Shown here one piece after another: positions 34,966-44,627 of a stretch of DNA of 63,578 nt. The stretch is from JBBTDV01 sp038042605 (GTDB lineage Bacteria; Bdellovibrionota; UBA1018). The stretch's first letter is position 1. The number at the start of each line of letters is the position of its first letter. The notes beneath the pieces are model-generated. The model did no database searches and had not been told where the DNA came from. It saw only the letters and a program-made list of their open reading frames with translations. Location of the stretch: assembly GCA_964358645.1 (NCBI GenBank), contig CAYHPW010000011.1, positions 1 through 63,578 on the forward strand. The letters are read 5' to 3'. The position numbers and the translations under genes are program-made.

Positions 34966-36057
34966 ATGAGTAATGTTTGGCAGGCAAAATCGATGGTACA
35001 AAGAGCTAGCGAGGCATTAACGGTTTCGCCGCTCGAAGCACTTATGTATCTTGTGATCTCGCTTGTCTTGTCTCTTGTCTTTGTAGCTTTATTGGGTCTT
35101 GGTCTTGTTTACCTGGAAAGAAAAATCGCTGCGCACTTCCAGTGCCGTCTTGGACCTATGAGAGTAGGGTGGCATGGCATACTTCAAACTTTGGCTGATG
35201 GCCTTAAGCTTTTATTAAAGGAGGATCATATCCCAGCTGGAGCTGACAGATTTCTGCATATTGTCGCACCTGTGCTTTGTATGCTTGGGACGTTGCTTGC
35301 AATTGCAGTGTTGCCGCTGAGTCCAGTCGTGCAGGTGGCTGACCTTAGTATCGGAGTGTTGTATATCGCCGCTGTCAGCGGTTTTGGCGTGCTTGGTATC
35401 TTGCTTGGAGGATGGAGTTCAAACAATAAATGGTCGTTGCTTGGGGCTATGAGGGCTGGAGCACAAATAATTTCTTACGAACTTTCCGCCACGTTGGCGC
35501 TGTTGGTTGTGGTTGTGTTTTCAGGAACCATGCGACTTTCGGCAATAGTTGAAAGCCAGGCCGCCGGTTGGTGGATATGGCGCGCACATGGGATAGGATT
35601 AGTGGCGTTTGTCATATTTCTCATAGCTTCCACGGCTGAAATAAACAGGACGCCATTTGATCTTGCTGAGGGTGAGAGCGAACTGACTGGCGGGTTTCAC
35701 ACCGAGTACTCGGGGATGAGATGGGCTGTTTTCTTTCTTTCTGAATTTATCAACATGTTCATCATTTCAGCGATGGCAGCGACGCTGTTTTTAGGTGGAT
35801 GGATGCCGCTTCATATAGGTGCAGGCCAGAATGTTTTTAATTCTGTCATGGACATGGTGCCTACGTGGGTCTGGTTTGCTGGCAAGAGTGGATTTATTAT
35901 TTTCTTGCTCATGTGGTTCAGGTGGACGTTCCCACGGCTTAGGGTTGATCAGCTTATGCGGCTTGAGTGGAAGTTCCTCCTTCCAATCGGGTTTGTAAAT
36001 CTCTTTGCTGCGGCAGCGGCCGTGTTGACAGGGTTTTATTTTTTTCCTGGGGGTTAA
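34966..36057 (+). CDS. nuoH: Complex I subunit H
   Basis: 363 residues with about eight to nine transmembrane segments. LVYLERKIAAHFQCRLGPMRVG and the loop EINRTPFDLAEGESELTGGFHTEYSGM are the classic NuoH motifs at the quinone-binding interface. Next gene after nuoD, so nuoE, nuoF and nuoG are not in their usual place. Confidence 0.96.
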   Translation: MSNVWQAKSMVQRASEALTVSPLEALMYLVISLVLSLVFVALLGLGLVYLERKIAAHFQCRLGPMRVGWHGILQTLADGLKLLLKEDHIPAGADRFLHIVAPVLCMLGTLLAIAVLPLSPVVQVADLSIGVLYIAAVSGFGVLGILLGGWSSNNKWSLLGAMRAGAQIISYELSATLALLVVVVFSGTMRLSAIVESQAAGWWIWRAHGIGLVAFVIFLIASTAEINRTPFDLAEGESELTGGFHTEYSGMRWAVFFLSEFINMFIISAMAATLFLGGWMPLHIGAGQNVFNSVMDMVPTWVWFAGKSGFIIFLLMWFRWTFPRLRVDQLMRLEWKFLLPIGFVNLFAAAAAVLTGFYFFPGG

Positions 36058-36063
36058 TGTTTG

Positions 36064-36693
36064 GTGAAAGAAACGTTATTTAAAAAATTTATCACAGGCA
36101 CGTTGTCGTTGCTGCGTGGGATGAAGGTAACGATCGGTTACCTGCTTAGACCCTCAACTGTTGTTACACAACAGTACCCGGAGAACCGTGAAAGTTTAAA
36201 GATGTTTGACCGCTACCGTGCCGAGCTCGTTATGCCTCATGATGAGAATGGTTTTCATAAATGCACGGCCTGCAGGATTTGTGAGGAGGCATGTCCTAAT
36301 GGTTCCATAGTGATCGCTTCGCGTAAGGGGTCAACCACGGGCAAGAACGAGCTTGATACCTTCGTATGGAGAATGGATAGTTGTACGTTTTGCAATACTT
36401 GCGTTATAGTATGCCCGTTTTCTGCGCTTAAAATGACGGGAAATTTCGAGTCTGCTGTATATGACAGAAGGCTGCTTGCATATAACCTTGCTAAGTATGC
36501 AGGCCCTCCGGCGAATGTTTTATTAAAGACCGTTGACCTCAATGAGAGGAAAAAACTAATCGAACAGCGTGATGTTTTTTCTGGAGAGACATATTTCAAA
36601 TCATTAATTAAGCCGGTAATTAATCCAGTAATTAATCCAGTAACTAATCCAGTAATTAATAAGGATCAATCAGAGAAAGATAAGCCATGCTAG
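36064..36693 (+). CDS. nuoI: Complex I subunit I (two 4Fe-4S clusters)
   Basis: 209 residues from a GTG with GGGGG upstream. Two CxxCxxCxxxCP motifs are present (CTACRICEEACP, CTFCNTCVIVCP). In complexes lacking NuoEFG this subunit is at the ferredoxin entry side. The C-terminal tail contains KPVINPVINPVTNPVINK, from four copies of a 12-base repeat (36613-36660), and varies from standard NuoI. Confidence 0.95.
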   Translation: MKETLFKKFITGTLSLLRGMKVTIGYLLRPSTVVTQQYPENRESLKMFDRYRAELVMPHDENGFHKCTACRICEEACPNGSIVIASRKGSTTGKNELDTFVWRMDSCTFCNTCVIVCPFSALKMTGNFESAVYDRRLLAYNLAKYAGPPANVLLKTVDLNERKKLIEQRDVFSGETYFKSLIKPVINPVINPVTNPVINKDQSEKDKPC

Positions 36694-37241
36694 TTGGAAA
36701 TGAAACATTATATACGATCTTGTTCTATGCTCTTTCGCTGGCTGCGGTACTGTTTGCGCTGCTGATGGTATGTACTAAAAAAATCCTGCGTTCGGCGGCC
36801 TATCTTATGGCGGTCCTGTCCGTGACTGCTGGGTATTACATGCTGCTTGGCCAAGAGTTCATGGCAGGCGTGCAGATACTTGTTTATGTCGGTGGCATCG
36901 TGGTGCTTTTTATATTCGCAGTTATGCTAACAAGATCAGTCGAGCTTGATGAGGATAAACCTACTCTTGGCAGGAGGCTTCTTGCCTTGCTTGTATCTGT
37001 GTTGCTGTTTGCTTTCTCAGTAGTCATGTTTTCATGGAGCGAGCTTCCTGTATTACTTCCTGGCCTGCCGGGTTCCTCCAGTGGCTCAGCTGTTGCTGAA
37101 ATAGGCCGTCGTTTGCTTGACACCGGTCCAACAGGATACGTGATTCCGTTTGAAGTGGTGTCGCTGCTTCTTCTTGCGGCACTGATAGGGTCAATAGCGG
37201 TTGCAAAATATGATAGTTCAAGTGGAGGTGGGGCGCGGTGA
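36687..37241 (+). CDS. nuoJ: Complex I subunit J
   Basis: 184 residues with five predicted transmembrane segments and the conserved QEFMAGVQILVYVGGIVVLFIFAVML block. The end GYVIPFEVVSLLLLAALIGSIAVAK is typical. Overlaps nuoI by 7 bases. Confidence 0.95.
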   Translation: MLVGNETLYTILFYALSLAAVLFALLMVCTKKILRSAAYLMAVLSVTAGYYMLLGQEFMAGVQILVYVGGIVVLFIFAVMLTRSVELDEDKPTLGRRLLALLVSVLLFAFSVVMFSWSELPVLLPGLPGSSSGSAVAEIGRRLLDTGPTGYVIPFEVVSLLLLAALIGSIAVAKYDSSSGGGAR

Positions 37242-37561
37242 GTAATTTACTTGTGCCAGGAGCATTTCACTGGCTGGTTGTTTCGTCATTGCTTTTTTCA
37301 ATAGGAGTATACGGGCTTCTAACACGCAGGAATGCTGTTGGCGTGCTCATGTCAGTGGAGCTATCGCTTAATTCAGCGGCACTTAATTTCGTATTACTTA
37401 ACAGATTTTTTGCGCCTGGAAAAGTTGACGGCGCTATAATGGCACTTTTCATTGTTACAGTTGCAGCGGCAGAAGCGGTTGTCGGTATGGCGATTTTTGT
37501 AGCGCTATACAGACAGCGCAAGAGCGTGGATGTTAATCGTATGAACATGATGAGTGGCTGA
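37238..37561 (+). CDS. nuoK: Complex I subunit K
   Basis: 107 residues, three transmembrane segments. The membrane Glu in LMSVELSLNSAALNF and that in TVAAAEAVVGMAI are conserved proton-path residues. GTG start overlaps nuoJ by 4 bases. Confidence 0.95.
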   Translation: MSNLLVPGAFHWLVVSSLLFSIGVYGLLTRRNAVGVLMSVELSLNSAALNFVLLNRFFAPGKVDGAIMALFIVTVAAAEAVVGMAIFVALYRQRKSVDVNRMNMMSG

Positions 37562-37573
37562 CGGGGATTAAAT

Positions 37574-39568
37574 ATGACGGGATCCGTTGATTTAAGTTTT
37601 GTTCTCGCTAATGCCTGGCTGATCCCAGCCATACCTTTTTTTTCTTTCTTGCTCGTTGGCCTTTTTATACGACCTTTTTCAGAAAGGTTAAGTGGCTTTA
37701 TAGCCACTGGAGCCGTGGCTGTTTCGGCGATACTGGCAGGTATCCTTGCTTGGGATTATGTCAGTTTTTTTGGCCGCGCTAGCGACGGATACCCGGCTTT
37801 TGTTTCCTGGAGCGCTGAATGGCTTAGGTATCAAGAGGGCCTCGTCGTCAATGTAGGAACGCTCATCGATCCTATTTCAGTTATGCTTCTTGTGGTCGTA
37901 ACACTCGTAAGCACTATGGTGCATTTATATTCAATAGGTTACATGCATGGTGAGCGTGGGTATGGCAGATACTTCGCTTTTTTGAATTTTTTCACATTCA
38001 GCATGCTTGGACTAGTACTCGCGCCGAATATCCTACAGATGTATGTTTTTTGGGAACTTGTCGGAGCTAGCTCATTCTTTCTCATAGGTTTTTATTTCGA
38101 GCGGCCGTCAGCGGTGGCGGCATCCAAGAAGGCATTCATCGTCACTAGGTTTGCTGATCTAGGTTTTTTACTTGGTGTTTTGATTCTCGCGTATTTTGGC
38201 CAGCATTTTTTTACTGAAGTAAGTGCCGGGGCTGCTGAGCAACCATTTGACTTTCTTTATCTCACTAGGCCTGAAGTGCTTGGTAAGCTTGCATCCGTTG
38301 GATCAGGATTCTTTGGTGTGGGACTTTTGACGTTCGCCATGGTCCTTGTATATATGGGCGCTGCCGGGAAAAGCGCGATGTTTCCGCTTCATATTTGGCT
38401 GCCAGATGCGATGGAAGGTCCTACGCCTGTTTCGGCCTTGATTCACGCAGCGACTATGGTTGTCGCTGGTGTTTACCTGGTGGCAAGGATGTTTCCGGTT
38501 TTTGCAGCAACATCGGGTGGGCTTAATGTTGTGGCATATGTTGGCGCGTTTACTTGCTTGTTTGCTGCGGTTATCGGTTGCGTTCAGGATGATATTAAGC
38601 GTGTGCTTGCCTTTTCAACTTTGAGTCAGCTTGGCTATATGATGCTTGCATTAGGTATTGCATCGCTTGAAAATCCAGCTGGCTACACAGCGTCGATGTT
38701 TCATTTGTTCACGCATGCTTTTTTCAAGGCTTTGTTGTTTCTTGCCGCAGGAGCGATGATACATGCAGTTCATGATAATGAAATATGGAAGATGGGCGGT
38801 CTTGCCAAGAAGATGCCGTTTACACACGCAACTTTTCTTATCGGTGCTCTTGCTCTTGCCGGGATTTGGCCATTTGCGGGCTTCTTTTCGAAGGACGAGA
38901 TTCTGGCTGCCGCGCTCCATGGCGGCAGATACGGTATTTTTGCCATAGGCGTGGTGGCGGCAGGGCTTACGGCTTTTTACATGTCGAGGATTTATTTAAT
39001 CGCCTTTTGGGGAAATGCACGCACTGATAAGGCAAGCCACGCGCATGAAGCGCCGCTGGTGATGCTTGTGCCTCTTTTTGTGTTAGCGCTGCTTTCAATA
39101 GTTGGTGGATTCATACCTCTTGATAAAATAGTGAATATATCTTCCGTTGGAGTACAACAGCATGGTCATGCCGGAATTGATTTCATGGTAGCAATTCCAA
39201 GCACTGTCATAGCTTTGCTTGGCATACTAGCCGCGTGGGGTCTGTATGCGAAGCAATCCGACACTGCCAGCATGCTAGCGGATGGATTCAGCGGACTTTA
39301 CATGACTGTTAAGCGCAAATTTTATATTGATGAGGTTTATCTGTTTGTCACGCGAAAGATTATTTTCCCATACATAGCCCAGCCGATAGCATGGTTTGAC
39401 AGGCATGTGGTTGATGGTGGGGTTAACTTAAGCGGCTGGAGCGCGCGTATTTGCGGGTTTGGTTTAAGTTTTCTTCAAACAGGTCAAGTGCAGACATATG
39501 GGGTATGGCTGGCTGGTGGCGCGGCAGGCATAGGTATTCTTGTCGTGACGATGTTGTTGTGGAGCTAG
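37574..39568 (+). CDS. nuoL: Complex I subunit L (antiporter-like)
   Basis: 664 residues, many transmembrane segments and the long C-terminal lateral helix region. FWELVGASSFFLIGFYF, the KSAMFPLHIWLPDAMEGPTPVSALIHAATMV block and the Lys after FTHAFFKALLFL are the proton-translocation motifs. Ribosome-binding site GGGG before the ATG. Confidence 0.96.
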   Translation: MTGSVDLSFVLANAWLIPAIPFFSFLLVGLFIRPFSERLSGFIATGAVAVSAILAGILAWDYVSFFGRASDGYPAFVSWSAEWLRYQEGLVVNVGTLIDPISVMLLVVVTLVSTMVHLYSIGYMHGERGYGRYFAFLNFFTFSMLGLVLAPNILQMYVFWELVGASSFFLIGFYFERPSAVAASKKAFIVTRFADLGFLLGVLILAYFGQHFFTEVSAGAAEQPFDFLYLTRPEVLGKLASVGSGFFGVGLLTFAMVLVYMGAAGKSAMFPLHIWLPDAMEGPTPVSALIHAATMVVAGVYLVARMFPVFAATSGGLNVVAYVGAFTCLFAAVIGCVQDDIKRVLAFSTLSQLGYMMLALGIASLENPAGYTASMFHLFTHAFFKALLFLAAGAMIHAVHDNEIWKMGGLAKKMPFTHATFLIGALALAGIWPFAGFFSKDEILAAALHGGRYGIFAIGVVAAGLTAFYMSRIYLIAFWGNARTDKASHAHEAPLVMLVPLFVLALLSIVGGFIPLDKIVNISSVGVQQHGHAGIDFMVAIPSTVIALLGILAAWGLYAKQSDTASMLADGFSGLYMTVKRKFYIDEVYLFVTRKIIFPYIAQPIAWFDRHVVDGGVNLSGWSARICGFGLSFLQTGQVQTYGVWLAGGAAGIGILVVTMLLWS

Positions 39569-39583
39569 GGGGTAGCTGATTAG

Positions 39584-41128
39584 ATGGGCTTAACAAGCTG
39601 GCTTATAGCATTACCTTTTTTGACAGTTCTTGTGATAATAGCTGTCCCGGCCCGACACCAGGATTTCATCAAGTGGGTTGCAGCAGTAGGAGCCGGTTTA
39701 CATCTTATCCTCACGACCATAGTGACGTTTCGCTTTTGGAATTTGGCCGCACCAGATCTGGATGCGCTGAAGACGTCGCTGTTAATGAAGCTATATCTCG
39801 TGGAGAAAGTCCCGTGGTTTGAAAGCTTGGGCATACAATATTTCGTGGGCCTTGATGGGATATCGATGGCGATGGTGATACTTACGTCCATCATTATTTT
39901 TGCTGGTGTCATGGCTAGCTGGAATGTCAAGAACCGCACGAAAGAATTTTTTGTGCTCCTTCTTACGCTTGTCACGGGCGTGTTCGGGGTGTTTTTAAGC
40001 TTCGATCTTTTCTTGTTCTTCATGTTTTATGAAGTAGCCGTTTTACCGATGTATCTCCTGATAGGAATATGGGGAACGGGACCGAAAGAGTATTCGGCTA
40101 TGAAGCTGACGCTGATGCTGCTCGTTGGTTCAGCCCTAATTTTGGTTGGGTTTCTTGCCTTGTATCACGTTTCCGGCATGCACACATTTGACCTGACAAT
40201 GCTTGCAGGGTTCAACTACCCGAAGGATTTCCAGCAATGGGTGTTCCCGCTGATCTTCACTGGATTCGGCGTGATCGGCGCGCTTTATCCATTTCACACA
40301 TGGTCTCCAGATGGTCATGCTTCAGCACCAACTGCGGTTTCAATGCTTCACGCCGGAGTGTTGATGAAGCTCGGAGGGTATGGTGCGCTAAGAGTCGCTG
40401 TTTACCTGTTGCCGGAAGGCGCCAAAGAGTGGGGCTTGTTCTTTATGGCGCTGACAACGATTAATATTTTATACGGCTCTTTCAGCGCGATAGCCCAGAA
40501 AGATCTGAAATATTTTACTGCGTATTCATCAGTCAGCCATTGTGGGTTTGTGCTCTTCGGAGTCGCCGCGCTTAACATGATGGGGATGAAAGGCGCGGTG
40601 ATCCAGATGTTCAGCCATGGGATCATGACTGGTTTGTTCTTCGCCCTGATAGGAATGGTTTACGAGCGCACACATACGCGGATGATCGGTGAGATGGGCG
40701 GGCTAGCGAAAGTGATGCCGTGGCTTGCGGCCTGCTTTTACATTGCAGGCATGGCGTCGCTTGGGTTGCCAGGTTTTTCAGGATTCATCGCTGAGTCGCA
40801 TGTTTTTCTGGGCGTCTTTTTTGGCAATTCATGGGCTGATGGCACGATGATGTTGGTGCTAACCATCCTTGCTACCATGTCGATAGTTGTCACAGCGGTT
40901 TATGTGCTGCGTGGCCTCGCAAAAGTTTTCATGGGACCTGTTACAAACGGGCATTTTCTCGAGCTTCGTGATGCTACACTGACGGAAAGGATCAGCACCG
41001 GCCTGTTGGTGGTCACGCTGGCGATCGGTGGCATCATGCCATGGCTTTTAATAGATTTAATCGAAGGTTCTATAATGCCAATCGTGAACAGGCTTAATGC
41101 GACAGCTATTACGGTGGCTTTTAAGTGA
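39584..41128 (+). CDS. nuoM: Complex I subunit M (antiporter-like)
   Basis: 514 residues. FYEVAVLPMYLLIGIWG and the PFHTWSPDGHASAPTAVSMLHAGVLMKLGGYG block are typical of NuoM. It is the second of three antiporter-like subunits in order L-M-N. Confidence 0.96.
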   Translation: MGLTSWLIALPFLTVLVIIAVPARHQDFIKWVAAVGAGLHLILTTIVTFRFWNLAAPDLDALKTSLLMKLYLVEKVPWFESLGIQYFVGLDGISMAMVILTSIIIFAGVMASWNVKNRTKEFFVLLLTLVTGVFGVFLSFDLFLFFMFYEVAVLPMYLLIGIWGTGPKEYSAMKLTLMLLVGSALILVGFLALYHVSGMHTFDLTMLAGFNYPKDFQQWVFPLIFTGFGVIGALYPFHTWSPDGHASAPTAVSMLHAGVLMKLGGYGALRVAVYLLPEGAKEWGLFFMALTTINILYGSFSAIAQKDLKYFTAYSSVSHCGFVLFGVAALNMMGMKGAVIQMFSHGIMTGLFFALIGMVYERTHTRMIGEMGGLAKVMPWLAACFYIAGMASLGLPGFSGFIAESHVFLGVFFGNSWADGTMMLVLTILATMSIVVTAVYVLRGLAKVFMGPVTNGHFLELRDATLTERISTGLLVVTLAIGGIMPWLLIDLIEGSIMPIVNRLNATAITVAFK

Positions 41129-41142
41129 GCGGAGGCTTATAG

Positions 41143-42600
41143 GTGCTATTAATTCTACCTGAATTGACAATAATACTTACCGCGCTAGCTGTGCTGTGCA
41201 CGGGTATTTTTTCAGAAAAAAAACAGCTGCTCGCGCCGATCGCTTTTGCCGGTATAGTTGCTGCTTTAGCAGCTTTAGCTATTGTACCGCATGAAGGTGC
41301 GATATTCGGAGGCAGGCTCGCGATAGATTCAGTCACATGGTGGTTCAGGCTGGTGTTCATGTTGGCTGGGGCAGTGACCGTAGGATTGTCCGCGGATTTG
41401 TTTGACGGCCGAGCGCCAGCTCTTAAGATGAAATTAACCTCTGGTGAACTAGCTTCCAGTTGCGAATATTACGCTGTGTTGTTGCTTAATTTGGTTGGGA
41501 TGATGTTCATGGCGTCAGCACGCGATATGGTTTCGCTTTATATCGGGCTGGAGCTGGCGACGATTCCGCTTTTTATTCTTGCAGCTTGGAATCGTGATCA
41601 CCTTTCCGGCGAAGCTGGGCTTAAATACCTGATCATCGGAGCTTTGGCTTCTGCTTTGCTCCTTTATGGCCTAAGTCTGCTATACGGGGTCAGTGGAGAA
41701 ATGCAACTTGAACTTATTGGAAAGGTACTCAAGCCTTCCCCAATTCTATTTCTGGCCATTGGTTTTATAATAGCAGGAGTGGGATTTAAAATGACGGTTG
41801 CACCATTTCATATGTGGGCGCCTGAGGTTTATCAAGGAGCGCCGACACCGGTTACCGCCTATCTTTCGGTGGCGTCTAAGGCTGCGGGTCTTGCTCTTAT
41901 GTTCCAGCTAAGTTTTAGGGTGCTAGGCCGGTTTGTGGATGAGGCAGGCTGGTTATTTGCGATCCTTGCCGCCTTGACGATGACGATAGGCAATCTCGTA
42001 GCGATTGTTCAGCAGAATATAAAAAGGTTCATGGCGTTCAGCTCCATATCGCAGGCTGGTTATATTTTAATTGGTTTTATAAGTCCTGCTAACGAAAGCA
42101 TCGCAGCGATGCTTTTTTATATTTTTGTTTATCTGTTTACGAATTTTACGGTTTTCACTGTGATAGTTCTTTATTCAAACGCGGACGGGCGTGAGAAAAT
42201 TGATGACTATAAAGGGATCGCCAGGTCGAATCCGATCATAGCGCTTGCGATGATGCTAGGGCTGTTCGGATTGGCCGGGATTCCGCCCTTGTCTGGGTTT
42301 GTAGGCAAATTTTTCCTTTTCAGTCTAGCAGCCAAGGCCGGATTTTATTGGCTGGTGGCCTTAGCGGCCGTGAATTCCACGATCTCGCTGTATTATTATC
42401 TCCGCATTGTTAGACAGATGTACATCGAGCCTCTCCCTGTGTTGGCAAACGGCAGTTCTGTGACGGTCAGAATCACTCCAGTGCTTTTCGTCGTTCTTGC
42501 TGTAACGACCGTGTGTTCAGTTTTTTTAGGCATAATACCATTTTTTTACGAAGTCATTCATGCCGACACGGTGAGATGGCTTGCCGAATTGATTCAATAA
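41143..42600 (+). CDS. nuoN: Complex I subunit N (antiporter-like)
   Basis: 485 residues. GLELATIPLFILAAW, TVAPFHMWAPEVYQGAPTPVTAYLSVASKAAG and MLGLFGLAGIPPLSGFVGKF are characteristic. GTG start with GGAGG upstream. It closes the nuo series; no nuoE, nuoF or nuoG follows. Confidence 0.96.
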   Translation: MLLILPELTIILTALAVLCTGIFSEKKQLLAPIAFAGIVAALAALAIVPHEGAIFGGRLAIDSVTWWFRLVFMLAGAVTVGLSADLFDGRAPALKMKLTSGELASSCEYYAVLLLNLVGMMFMASARDMVSLYIGLELATIPLFILAAWNRDHLSGEAGLKYLIIGALASALLLYGLSLLYGVSGEMQLELIGKVLKPSPILFLAIGFIIAGVGFKMTVAPFHMWAPEVYQGAPTPVTAYLSVASKAAGLALMFQLSFRVLGRFVDEAGWLFAILAALTMTIGNLVAIVQQNIKRFMAFSSISQAGYILIGFISPANESIAAMLFYIFVYLFTNFTVFTVIVLYSNADGREKIDDYKGIARSNPIIALAMMLGLFGLAGIPPLSGFVGKFFLFSLAAKAGFYWLVALAAVNSTISLYYYLRIVRQMYIEPLPVLANGSSVTVRITPVLFVVLAVTTVCSVFLGIIPFFYEVIHADTVRWLAELIQ

Positions 42601-42657
42601 CAAATAAGCAGTACTATTAATTCTAGTAACATAAATTTATATTGAGAGGCTGTTAAT

Positions 42658-44610
42658 ATGTCCACCACTACATCCAATGATCAAGTTATCGCATTTCCAG
42701 GAATCAGGACAACCGCTGATGGTTCCTCTGCGGTGGCATGGGTGGAGACGCATATTTGTACAGGAGCTGCGGCTTATCCGATCACGCCGTCCACTAACAT
42801 GGGCGTGGCATTTCAGCAGGCGGTTGCTGATGGGATGTCTAATCTTTGGGGAGATAAGCTTGTATTTTTTGAGCCTGAAAGCGAACACTCTGCTGCAAGC
42901 GTGTGTGAGGGGTATGCACTCGCTGGAGGTCGTGTAACAAATTTCACCGCCGGGCAGGGCTTGGTTCTGATGAAGGAAGTGCTTTACACCATCGCAGGCA
43001 AACGCTTACCGATAGTTTTCAACATAGGTGCACGTGCCCTCACTGTGCATGCGCTAAACGTTCATGCCGGCCATGACGACGTGATGGCTGTGGCTGATTG
43101 CGGTTGGGGGATGTTATTTGCCCGTAACGCCCAGGAAGCAGCGGATCTCTGCCTTATAGCTAGACGTACCGCTGAGGAATCGCATGTTCCGTTCCTGAAT
43201 ATCCAGGATGGTTTTCTCACCACTCATACTGTTGAAACTATGTGTTTACCTGAGCCTGAGCTTATGAAGATTTATCTCAAGCCTCCTAATGAAATCTTGC
43301 ATAATCTAATGGATCCTGAAAACCCTGTGATGAGTGGTACCGTGCAAAACCAAGATGCATACATGAGGGGAAAAATCGCACAGCGTTCTTTTTACGGCCC
43401 GCTCAGGGGGAATCTCAAAAGGAATTTCGCCGAATTAAGCAAGCTCACCGGCAGAAAACTAGATCTTATTGAAACTTACCGTATGGAAGATGCTGAGTTC
43501 GCGATTGTTGGAATGGGTTCGTTCATGGAAACCGCGCGCTCAACCGTTGATTGGTTAAGACGTGAGCGGCAGGAAAAAGTTGGCTTGATTTCAGTTATTT
43601 CATACAGGCCGTTTCCCGCTGAAGAGATTGTGGAGGCGCTTAAAAAAGTGAAGGCCGTATCCATACTTGAGCGGCTTGATGATGCCTGTGCTCCTGAGAA
43701 CCCGTTAGCGAGGGATATTAAGGCGGCTTTCGCAGACGCGCTCTGGGGGCGCGATGGTTATCCTAAGTTGAGCAAGATCCCGGTCATTCAACATGGTGCT
43801 GGCGGGCTTGGCGGAAGAGATGTTAGGGCAGGGGATTTCATAGCGATAGTGGAAAACATGAAAGCACTGGAACGTGGCAAAACTTCATATTGTGTCGGGA
43901 TCAAACATCATGATGCGCTGGTATGCCAGGGTAAGGATGACAAAGAGCCGGATATCCGGCCGAAGGGCTCATTCTCGGTTCGCGGTCATTCAATCGGTGG
44001 TTACGGTTCCGTCACGACTAGTAAGATCATTGCTTCGGTCTGCGGTGATTTATTTGATCTTAATGTGCAGGCCTTCCCACGTTACGGTGCCGAGAAAAAA
44101 GGCTTGCCAACGACGTATTACATTACTGTCGCTCCCAAGCCGATAGCGTTTCACCAGGAACTGCGCCAGGTGGACCTGGTGTTCTTAAACGATATGAGCG
44201 ATTTTCTTAGGGCATCTCCACTTGAAGGGTTGTCAAGCGGAGGCATATTAGTCCTTCAAGGCAGGAAGTGCCCGCCAAAAGACGTCTGGCTCGGTTTTCC
44301 TGAAAAAGCAAAAAAAACCATCAATGATAAAAAGATAAAGGTTTACTCAGTTGATACGCTTTCGATAGTTCGCGAAGTTGTTAAGACGCCGGACCTTGTT
44401 CAAAGAATGCAAGGGATAGTGCTGCTTGGAGTTTTTCTCAAAGTCACGCCAATGGCCATGGAACGTAGCTTGAGCAGGAATCAATTAATGGTAAATGTAG
44501 AAAAAGCAGTCAGGAAATATTTTGGCAAGCGTGGCGAACAAGTTGTTCATGATAATTTGGTTTGTGTACGGCGTGGTTATGATGAAGTGATGGAGATTCC
44601 CACTGCTTGA
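42658..44610 (+). CDS. Pyruvate:ferredoxin oxidoreductase, alpha-gamma part of a split enzyme
   Basis: 650 residues matching the first half of single-chain pyruvate:ferredoxin oxidoreductase (NifJ/Por). The alpha domain has TGAAAYPITPSTNMG and GQGLVLMKEVLYTIAGKRLP; the second domain has VGLISVISYRPFPAEEI; the gamma domain has SVRGHSIGGYGSVTTSK and ends FGKRGEQVVHDN. The chain stops exactly where the ferredoxin and thiamine domains would continue. Those are in the next gene after 17 bases. It probably forms one enzyme with that product, converting pyruvate and CoA to acetyl-CoA, CO2 and reduced ferredoxin. Confidence 0.87.
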   Translation: MSTTTSNDQVIAFPGIRTTADGSSAVAWVETHICTGAAAYPITPSTNMGVAFQQAVADGMSNLWGDKLVFFEPESEHSAASVCEGYALAGGRVTNFTAGQGLVLMKEVLYTIAGKRLPIVFNIGARALTVHALNVHAGHDDVMAVADCGWGMLFARNAQEAADLCLIARRTAEESHVPFLNIQDGFLTTHTVETMCLPEPELMKIYLKPPNEILHNLMDPENPVMSGTVQNQDAYMRGKIAQRSFYGPLRGNLKRNFAELSKLTGRKLDLIETYRMEDAEFAIVGMGSFMETARSTVDWLRRERQEKVGLISVISYRPFPAEEIVEALKKVKAVSILERLDDACAPENPLARDIKAAFADALWGRDGYPKLSKIPVIQHGAGGLGGRDVRAGDFIAIVENMKALERGKTSYCVGIKHHDALVCQGKDDKEPDIRPKGSFSVRGHSIGGYGSVTTSKIIASVCGDLFDLNVQAFPRYGAEKKGLPTTYYITVAPKPIAFHQELRQVDLVFLNDMSDFLRASPLEGLSSGGILVLQGRKCPPKDVWLGFPEKAKKTINDKKIKVYSVDTLSIVREVVKTPDLVQRMQGIVLLGVFLKVTPMAMERSLSRNQLMVNVEKAVRKYFGKRGEQVVHDNLVCVRRGYDEVMEIPTA

Positions 44611-44627
44611 CATATAAGGGAGAAAAG

